DNA from: Isoetes taiwanensis
Taxonomy: Eukaryota > Streptophyta > Lycopodiopsida > Isoetales > Isoetaceae
Length of the DNA stretch: 64,000 nucleotides
Assembly (NCBI GenBank): GCA_021234155.1
Contig: JAJEKV010000060.1
Span: forward strand, 3,642,451 to 3,706,450
Direction: 5' to 3'
Shown: positions 56,450 through 64,000 of the stretch, in pieces
Numbering within the stretch: the first letter of the stretch is position 1
Layout of the letters: each line of letters starts with the position of its first letter
The notes under the pieces: generated by a model
Databases searched by the model: none
What the model was told of the DNA's origin: nothing
Seen by the model: only the letters and a program-made list of their open reading frames with translations
Translations under genes and position numbers: made by a program

Positions 56450-58280
56450 AAGTATGAATGCTATTCTTGAAGACATTTGAGGAATACTATTTGGAATATG
56501 GACACAAAAAAGGATGCAAATTATCTGAATTTAAAAAGTGCTTCAAGAATGATGAAGTCGAGCATGGCTTTGGAATATGTCATGAGCTTAGGTGTTAATT
56601 CATGGGATGAAATTGTAAAAGAAATTCTTGGCAAGGTTTGGCAAACTTCTTGACCCCCAAGATTTGATCTTTGAGTAGACCTTTCACATTAAACATGGTG
56701 AGAGTGTCCATCGGTATATTGAAAGATTTAACTTGTATCTTGTCAAGTGCCAAGTAAATCAAGTGCCTAGGTTCCACACCCCCACTTTGTGTGTGTACAT
56801 GGCGATGGCTTTGGGATAGGTTTGCTCCACCCTAAAGTCTATATGCTTGTGGTGGCGGGTTATCCATAGGTGCACATGGGGTTAATGCCTTTTCGACATC
56901 GCTATGATCCTCGCATATTTGCAGTATGCCCACTCTGTCTTTCGGACATTGAGACTCTTGAGCATTGTCTCTTTGATTGTCCTGAGGTTCAACCAGCATG
57001 GTCCTGGCTACAGGGTTTGTTTAACAGTACATTGGACTGCCGATGCATCCTCTTGACGTCCTATCCCAACGCATGGCCTCCAGCTAAACAAAGGGCATTC
57101 CATCTTGGTTTCGGTTGGCTCCTATGGTCGATATGGGAGCGTCGCAGACACCACATCTTTCAGGGCATTATTGACCACATCTTTCGGTGGCCTAGAAAAA
57201 GATATTGACACCCTACAGGTGTTCCTCCCTTGAATCAGAAATGATGGAGCGATCCGATTCGATTTTCGAATTGATTCTTATCATTAGTCTCCTATTCTAG
57301 AGTACGTACATTGTGCTCCAAGCTCGTGCTCCTGTGGCATCTTTTTGTGCTTACACAGTTAGATGAGACATGTAAATTTTGTACTTTTTATCTGATTAAT
57401 AAACTTTTTGGCTTTCGTCCTTCAAAAAAAAAAAACAATCAAGTACTTTGCATCTTGTTGCTTCATTTATTAGAGGTTTGAGCAGCAGACACAGGAAAAT
57501 GCTCAAGATACAAAAGCAAGAGGAATTTGATACCATGCATAAAGCCTTTACTAAGGCCATTGAAATTGCTGATATGATTTCTTATCTTCCTGATGATATA
57601 CACTCACCTCATGATCCTTTCTTTCTAGATTATGAGCAGGAATTTATGGGGCCCGGACCAGTGCCATATGCTATTCAAAAAGACAAGAAGAAGCCAAAGG
57701 TGGAGGATCCAGATAGTCTTGTAGCTGATGTTAGGGCTGAGATATCCAAAGTATTTGAAGCCTTGGTTGAGGTCACAAAGCAGCTCCGAGAAATGAAGAG
57801 TTCAAGGTCCGAAAAGAGAATCTACCCCCCATGTGCTCATTGCTCAAGAAACACACATTCTTTAGGCTATTTCTGGTATAGGCCATGCATCAAGTGTGGA
57901 GAGGGCATTTTGGTAAAGAATGCCCTGTTTGTGCATTTTGCAAAGCCATAGACCATTATGAAGATAGGTGTTGTGTGAAAGAGTACTTTGCAAGGTAAGA
58001 GAAGGTCAAAGCTACTGAACAAAGTGCCTCAGTGAGATTTGTGCAAGAAATAGAAGATCAGGAAGAGATCAAGGCTGTCAACACCAGAGGGATGAAGGGC
58101 CAACTCAAGCCAATGAGGAGACTAATGCACCCAAACTCAAGGAAAATGAGCCAAATCGGGTTGTGCCTCTTAAAGCCTTGTCAAAAATACATAAGAAAGA
58201 TAAGGAAAGTGAGGAATTCCAAGATTAATGTGGATTTCCTAACTTTGCTCAAGATTCATCTTATAGAAAGAAAGTGTTGA
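56450..58280 (+). pseudogene. Retroelement gag region, split by a LINE
   Basis: Left of the LINE, a broken frame reads HGESVHRYIERFNLYLVKCQ (about 56695-56755), typical of the retrotransposon gag core. Right of it, 57448-57951 reads VASFIRGLSSRHRKMLK, KAFTKAIEIADMI, then CAHCSRNTHSLGYFWYRPCI, a degenerate CCHC knuckle. Further pieces reach 58280. Stops near 56480 and 56600 and frame changes show decay before and after LINE insertion. No LTR could be assigned. Confidence 0.65.
56757..57444 (+). mobile_element. 5'-truncated LINE inserted in gag
   Basis: The frame 56870-57208 carries the zinc-binding end of plant LINE reverse transcriptase ORFs (CPLCLSDIETLEHCLFDCPE, then the Trp-rich GFGWLLWSIWERRR). 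A 3' tail leads to a run of 12 A at 57424-57435. AATCAAGT occurs at 56757-56764 and again at 57437-57444, a plausible 8-bp target duplication. Only the last ~670 bases are present, as expected for incomplete reverse transcription. Confidence 0.8.
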
Positions 58281-58357
58281 ATCTAACCAAAGAGGATGAA
58301 GTGGTTCATGGAAGTCCCATGAGCCACTTCATCCTTTTCGGATAAATAAATCTGAAC

Positions 58358-58750
58358 TCTTGACCTTCTCCCCCCATCTAGACCTTTAAAATGTAATTCT
58401 TCCATGTTGACCAGGATTTGCCAAAAATCCGGTCAACATCATGCCCAAACAAAAAGATGTGGCCGATCCCCTCGGCCACCAATTTCAAGACTTTTCAAAA
58501 TTTTAGTACAATGAGTTAGTTTTCTTTGGCACAAAGAAGAGCCAACTGGCGGTGTTACAGGCCCTTGATCTTCTCCCCTCCTTTTAGACCTTTAGAGTGC
58601 AATTTTTCAGGATTTGCAAAAAATCCGGTCAGGATCACGCCCAAATAAAAAGATGTGGCCGGTCCCCTCGGCCACCAACTTCAAGACTTTTCACTTTTAA
58701 TGTACAATGAGTTAGTCTTCTTTGGCACAAAGAAGAGCCGACTGGGGATC
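58358..58750. repeat. Tandem duplication, 2 x ~195 bp
   Basis: Both units contain CTTGAYCTTCTCCCC, GCCAAAAATCCGGTC-like, AAAAAGATGTGGCCG, CCCCTCGGCCACCAA and GGCACAAAGAAGAGCC. A partial third copy is at 60000-60095. A dispersed non-coding repeat, perhaps LTR-derived. Confidence 0.8.
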
Positions 58751-59999
58751 TTACGGATCCCACCAAACCTATTAAGAAAATGGGGGTTTTAACGAACCCT
58801 CCAAACCTATTAAAAATGATAGTAATTTGGAGTTTTTAAGGTGAACTCCAATACCAAAATATAACTTGTAGTGTATTCATAAGCATACATCTATGCTATG
58901 TAACATCACAAATGGTATGTGCCATGAGAGATTTAGAAAAGTAATGGTAGTATTTGGCCTTGGGGTGGGGCTTAAACGCAATGGGGGCTATGTCATAAAA
59001 ATATTGGGGCATGGTGAGATAGATACGCCCAAACAAAAAATGTCTTAAGGGGCAAGAGATATGAAGTATACAAAATAATATGAGATATGAATGGTAGGAA
59101 TTGCAAATGATAAGTGGAAATTAAACATAAAAAATGATGGGTGGGATATAGGAAGGGGCAAAATAGGAAAGAAATATTGACATGGTGAATATCAAGACAA
59201 AAGATAGGCACTATGGAATGGATGGAAAAAAGAGGAAAAAAGATTGGGATGGTGTCAAAAATAGCAACAAATAATGGAAGAAAAAAGGCAACGTGGGGCA
59301 AGAAAAGCAAAAATAGAGCAAAAACCAAAATCTTTTATTTTACAAAGCTATAGAGTATGGCAACGAATAGCGGCAAGGGCAGAAGACTGGCATGATTTTA
59401 TAGCATTGGAGGGCTGGCTTATTGCTGGCTCTCCCGAAATAATCATAAGCAGCATCAATCTTCTTGTTTTATCATTCCTTCTCTCTGTCACCGAGATGCC
59501 CTGGTACTGTGACAAAACCAACACTTTTAGATCAACAAATTGTGTAAAAAGATCTTCAAGCTTGTCTCTTTTGGCATTTGTTGCTTCTTCAACAATTCCA
59601 CTGTCATTTTTCCACAACATAAACTATGAATGGTACAGAAAAGAACGAAGCAGGTTATGAAAACATGGCAGAGAAAGAGAAATGGAAAGCTTAAGATATG
59701 GCAAAGAATGAATGATGGAAAAAAATTACAGCAGCACCAAAATATGATCCCAGGGAAGGTTTCCCTGGGATCTTGGTAAGACCTCCAAAATGATGCCAGA
59801 TTCCCCAATCCGTATGCATTCGGCCTTCAAAAGGCAAGGATGAGATCAAGTAGGTGAAGAACCAAGAAAATGGATGATTTTTGACACCGCATCAATCTCC
59901 CCAAATTTGTCTTCTTCTCTCTTTAACAACTTTGGCTTTTTCTATAACAATAAGTACAATTTGATCAAGGCCGTCAAATTGTAACAATAAACACAAATG
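58751..59999. other. Purine-rich interval with a perfect hairpin
   Basis: About 58980-59330 is strongly purine-rich on the plus strand, and 59640-59735 again. At 59746-59772 two 12-base arms (GATCCCAGGGAA / TTCCCTGGGATC) flank a 3-base loop. No coding region is supported; long frames here follow the skewed composition. Confidence 0.5.
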
Positions 60000-60095
60000 A
60001 ATCTGGGCCCTTGATCTCCCCCCCGTTTTTAGACCACTAGATAGTAATTCTTCCATGTTGACCGGGATTTGCCAAAAATCTAGTCAACAATCCTT
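60000..60095. repeat. Partial copy of the 58.4-kb repeat
   Basis: Shares CCCTTGATCT, TAGACC, TAATTCTTCCATGTTGACC and GATTTGCCAAAAATC with the units at 58358-58750. Confidence 0.7.
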
Positions 60096-62090
60096 AAAAA
60101 AAAAAAATATTTAATAGTAAAATATAATTAATAATTAATTTAAGTATATTTAGATTTATTAATTATTTAATTCATAACTAAATTGGAAACCATTCTTGAC
60201 TACCAAGTCAAGAATGTGAGGAAGCATTTCTGTCCGTTCCCCTTCTCGCATTTGGTGAAATAATGCTCGTCCTTTACTGTCCGCTGCAGTTACATAATAT
60301 CGTTTTATATCAGCCAATGCTTTTCCATTATACCAAAAGAACTCTCTCTCTCCGCAAGAAGAACATACAACCACGACATATTTAACAAAATTTGGACTTA
60401 TTCAAATCTAATAGATATATATTTTAAGGAGGCCATTATAAGATTATAAGTGTTATAAGAGTATTGTGTTATCTTAATAAAAACTATGATGGTTACTAAA
60501 GCATAAAATTAATTTGTAAACAATTTTTTCATTTCAATCTATTTAGAATAAATCTTTAATATAAGAAAAACTATATATGTGGTCAAAATTGTCTTTCTAA
60601 AATATTTAAAGGACGTTTTAGGTTGAAATTAATTAGATGATTACATATGTTTTAAACATAAAAAAATTTAAGAAGTTTATTATTGATTAATTTCCAATAT
60701 AGTTTATTTCATCAATAATAAAATATCTAAAATATAGTTATTAAAACATAAACTTTATTATTTAATTAACTTCAATCTAGAACTTTACTTAGAATACCTT
60801 TAAGAGTGCTAAGAATTTATAAATTGTGAGATCCTTATAATAGTTGTAAGTTAATAAACTTATCAAACCATCATGTTTCATTTACGAATTATCCTAATTG
60901 CCAAATTATAGACTTGTTAATTCACTGAAAATTAAAATATTATATCGAAATGTCTAATTCTTCTAGTGAAAATTAGTTTAGAAAGCAATTCTATGCTTTG
61001 ATAACAAACTTATGTAATTAAAATTTATAAAAATTTGCAAAATTAAGAAGAGTTAAACATTACATATAATCTTATAATAGCATGTTTGAAGCGCTACCTA
61101 TTAAATCTGAATAAGTCCGTGTTTTGTTGAATATGTACTTTACATGTACCATCCCAATTCATCCACCTTCTCATCTGTAAGAACAATTCCATTGATAGAT
61201 CTATAAACTCACAACCAAATTGCTTTCGTAATTGATATTACTTCTCTATTTCACTTCTTACCCTTCCCTGCGATCTGCAAATTTAATTCTTTGTTTTCTT
61301 CAAATCGGATTGTGGCAATGTTAAAAAGATTTGTCAATGACGTTACTCTTTTGAGTCAACTTCATCAAAGTCCGTAGATTTCAGTGCTAAACCACGAAGG
61401 CTACATGTTAATGCAATGCAACAAGGAAAACTTAACCATAGCCAAATATTACAGAGGCAAATTCACCAAGTTTCTATAAAAAAAAGCAATTGGGGCAAAT
61501 AAGGTCATTTGAAAGCGGTTGTTGCAAACAAATGCAAGGAAAATAAAAAGGACATACCTGGATATAGTAACACCGTAGATCTTCCCTTTGATGGCCATAA
61601 GCAGAGGTTTTTTCTTCTATACTGCTGTCATAAGCCCGAAGCTCCTCTTCAATTGGGCCGGGGGAGGCAATGTCCTGCATATATGGAAATCAACATTGTC
61701 CAAGAGAACATATTGTGGGTGCATAAAACTTTGAATAATGTCATAATCTGATAAAATCGGTTATTTGCTGTAGAGAGCTCACAACAAAGAAACCTGTCAG
61801 GCCAAAATGATTGATCGGACCATTAATAAGAAATGAGGCCATTTTTTGATGCAAAAGCTCAAGCCTCACAAATCTGCCAAGCCAAGCAAGTACAATCACC
61901 CACATATTGCAGAAATAATCGAGTGTGCATGCAAACTCTAAGTGTGTTTCATAACTGCCATTCCAATTAGAAATCACCCAGTGTTTACGGCTTTCAAGTT
62001 GAATTTAGCTCAAAACCTATCCATCCTTCGAATAAAACATCTCCCATAATCTTGGCCGTCAAATTGAAATATACAAAGTATATGCCTTGT
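60096..62090. other. Very AT-rich intergenic DNA
   Basis: 60096-61080 is nearly all A/T with runs of ATTAATTA-type words. A 71-codon minus-strand frame (60159-60374, with a CxxC) has no known family. Nothing else supported. Confidence 0.4.
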
Positions 62091-62145
62091 GCACCACATC
62101 CATCCCTAGGGTTTGCCCTAGGGGCAACCCAAAAATATGCGACTA
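62091..62145 (-). repeat. Palindromic-end repeat, inverted copy
   Basis: On the minus strand TTTTTGGGTTGCCCCTAGGG leads into CAAACCCTAGGGATGGATG. The start matches 21636 and 24672; the latter part matches 21353-21378. Confidence 0.6.
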
Positions 62146-62490
62146 ATGAATAACAAAATATTTCCTGCGAAAATGACGAGACATTCCGTCAAAAAAATGA
62201 AAAAACCTAGATTCAAGACCAGAGTCGCGCAGTGCGGAATTTGAACTCTGATGCTCTCCTAAGCAAGGAAATACAACAGAGGTAATTTATTTATATGAAT
62301 TTTGCTTTTCTTCAATTACGCTAGGCTACGGCAGGAATCAGACAAATGCTGGCCATTTCCAATAATTAGTTTACATATGCAATCGGTATGCTCCAATATG
62401 TCTTCTTTGATGCGAAACGTGAAAGGAATTGGCTAAAATGCTGGCGCTTGGGAGATAGCCATCCCATTCTTTAGACATTTTTCTACAAAA
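62146..62490. other. Upstream region of the second PPR gene
   Basis: AT-rich; contains an in-frame TAA at 62434 that limits the PPR start. No clear TATA box. Confidence 0.4.
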
Positions 62491-64000
62491 ATGCAGTTCA
62501 AAGAGCTGCTCAGTGATCTGGTTTGCCAATCTAATAAGCCAACCTTTGCTGTATATTATAATCTGTTGAAGGAATTTGGCTGTTCAAAACTTTTGGCTGG
62601 GGGCAAATGGGTCCATTCTTATATCATCACAAGCAAGATTGGAGAAGAAGGCATTATAGGTGATTATCTTGTTCAGATGTATGACAATTGTGGGAGCATT
62701 TTAGATTTAGAGAAATTGATTGATAGGAGGCCAGATTCAAGCCAAATTGCATTGAATAGGATTGCCGGAGCATATGCTAAACAGGGGCGTCGGAAAGCGT
62801 CTTTTCAAATCTTAATCAAAATGCAAATCGATGGTATTAAAATCAATGGTGCTACACTTGTTACCTTTCTAAATGTATGCTCTAGTCATGTGGCCCTTGG
62901 AGTTGGCAAATGGGTACACGCTTACATTGTTGGCATTGAATCTCAACCTAGTATTATTGTGTCAAATGCAATCTTAAATATGTATAAGAATTGTGGATGT
63001 ATATTACATACAAAATCAGTGTTCGATAGAATTTCAAATAAAAATGTGGTCACGTGGGCATCCATGATTGCAGCATATTCCCAGTGTGGATATTATACAG
63101 AGGCTTTACACCATTTTTGGAGAATGAAAGATGAAGGCCTGAAACCAAACAAGATTGTATACGTATGTGTCCTTAATTCATGTGTCTGTTCAATTGCCCT
63201 GCAAGAAGGAATGCTGATTCATGCTTGTATCATTGCGGACAGTGTTGAATCAGACACCATTGTTGGGACTGCTCTTGTCAGTATGTATGCCAAGTGCGGG
63301 AGCATATCTGCTGCATATTCAGTGTTTGATGAAATGACAAAATATGACATAATTGCATGGAATACTATGATGATGGTCTGCGCTGAATATGGACATTATC
63401 AAGAGGCGATTTCCCTTTTTAATCACATGCACCTAAGTGGGTTGCAACCAGACCAGATTACCTTTATTACTGTCTTTGATGCATGCTCTCTGCCTTCAGC
63501 TTTCTCAGACGGTAAGCGGATGCATGCGCATTATATAAATAGTGGATTGAAGTCTCATGTAAATATTGGGAATGCCCTTCTTAAGTTGTATGATAGCTTT
63601 GGTAGTTTGGTGGAAGCTCAAAAAGTCTTTGATCAAATGAAAGAGAAGGATGTGGTGTCTTGGACTGCTTTGATTGCAGTCCATGCAAAATATGGGTTTA
63701 AGAAGCATAGTATCCACTGCTTCAAAGAAATGCATGCCACAGGAGTGAAGCCAAACCAGATTACATTCATCACAGTTTTAGATATACTAGCATTAGAAGA
63801 GGGTAAACTTATTCACGCTTTCATTCTTAAAAGAAGACTGGAAACAGAACTGCTTGTTTCAACAGCACTTCTAAACATGTATGGAAATACGGGGATGGTA
63901 AATGATGCTCATATTTTATTTGTGAGAATTAAAGAATGTGACATTATTGCATGGAATTCCATGATTACAGCATTTGGGAATTGTGGACATGCCAAGAGTG
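62491..64000 (+). CDS. PPR protein, PLS type, runs off right edge
   Basis: An open frame of 503 codons runs from ATG 62491 to the window end without a stop. It is a chain of pentatricopeptide repeats with P, L and S spacing. Recurring phrases are NAILNMYKNCG, NVVTWASMIAAYSQCG, GTALVSMYAKCG, DIIAWNTMMM, DVVSWTALIAVHAKYG and STALLNMYGNTG, and the KWVHAYIVG/KLIHAFILK type at L positions. Such proteins bind organelle RNA, mostly for C-to-U editing or splicing. No typical targeting peptide is obvious (MQFKELLSDLVCQ), so an upstream exon is possible; TAA at 62434 is the nearest in-frame stop. Whether it ends in E or DYW domains lies outside the window. Confidence 0.88.
   Translation, partial: MQFKELLSDLVCQSNKPTFAVYYNLLKEFGCSKLLAGGKWVHSYIITSKIGEEGIIGDYLVQMYDNCGSILDLEKLIDRRPDSSQIALNRIAGAYAKQGRRKASFQILIKMQIDGIKINGATLVTFLNVCSSHVALGVGKWVHAYIVGIESQPSIIVSNAILNMYKNCGCILHTKSVFDRISNKNVVTWASMIAAYSQCGYYTEALHHFWRMKDEGLKPNKIVYVCVLNSCVCSIALQEGMLIHACIIADSVESDTIVGTALVSMYAKCGSISAAYSVFDEMTKYDIIAWNTMMMVCAEYGHYQEAISLFNHMHLSGLQPDQITFITVFDACSLPSAFSDGKRMHAHYINSGLKSHVNIGNALLKLYDSFGSLVEAQKVFDQMKEKDVVSWTALIAVHAKYGFKKHSIHCFKEMHATGVKPNQITFITVLDILALEEGKLIHAFILKRRLETELLVSTALLNMYGNTGMVNDAHILFVRIKECDIIAWNSMITAFGNCGHAKS

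Noticed and set aside
58993-59328. 111-codon hydrophobic minus-strand ORF
   Set aside because: Its Phe/Leu/Ile/Pro content follows from the pyrimidine-rich strand; not a believable membrane protein.

Overview
This is nuclear DNA from a land plant with a large, repeat-rich genome. The evidence is a spliced plant Rab GTPase gene, two PPR proteins of the plant organelle type, Ty1/copia and Ty3/gypsy retrotransposons primed by initiator Met tRNA, a Helitron, a PIF/Harbinger-like MITE, and decayed plastid and mitochondrial DNA. A decayed 5.8S/ITS block looks more fern-like than seed-plant-like to me, but I cannot settle fern versus gymnosperm by eye. Host genes are few and far apart; most of the window is mobile elements in various states of decay.

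Layout. 1-2.9 kb: the N-terminal part of a Helitron Rep/helicase protein on the minus strand, running off the left edge, with two unrecognised minus-strand ORFs and a TATA box behind it. 6.2-6.8 kb: a small minus-strand gene with a C-terminal CxxC pair. 11.6-16.7 kb: a complete, recent Ty1/copia element with 398-bp LTRs, a 5-bp target duplication and an unbroken 1433-codon polyprotein. 17.9-18.3 kb: a 380-bp Tourist-type MITE. 18.5-20.9 kb: a six-exon RABC (Rab18-class) gene. 21.6-25.2 kb: two copies of a repeat with a palindromic end, one followed by a three-exon piece of malonyl-CoA:ACP transacylase and the other by a leucine-rich-repeat kinase piece. 27.6-32.7 kb: a decayed Ty3/gypsy element with a second integrase tail in front of its left LTR. 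36.4-38.4 kb: a complete minus-strand PPR gene with a probable short intron and targeting peptide.

39.7-45.0 kb is an organellar mosaic: a group II intron domain V, three palindromic repeats, the 5' part of plastid 16S rRNA and, in the opposite orientation, the 3' part of mitochondrial 18S rRNA. The 18S piece is interrupted by a 234-bp MITE-like insertion and separately by a 234-bp segment that looks like a group I intron. 48.2-50.4 kb is a decayed DUF7869-like gene split by nuclear ITS1-5.8S-ITS2 rDNA. 50.7-55.2 kb is a non-autonomous LTR element with ~1.5-kb LTRs, a GTGGC target duplication and one 342-codon ORF of unknown function. 56.5-58.3 kb is a decayed retroelement gag split by a 5'-truncated LINE. 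62.5 kb to the right edge is an open PPR reading frame that continues outside the window.

Only the Rab gene, the two PPR genes and perhaps the 6.2-kb gene look like working host genes. They serve endomembrane traffic and organelle RNA metabolism and do not form a pathway. The copia element is the only mobile element here that looks potentially active.
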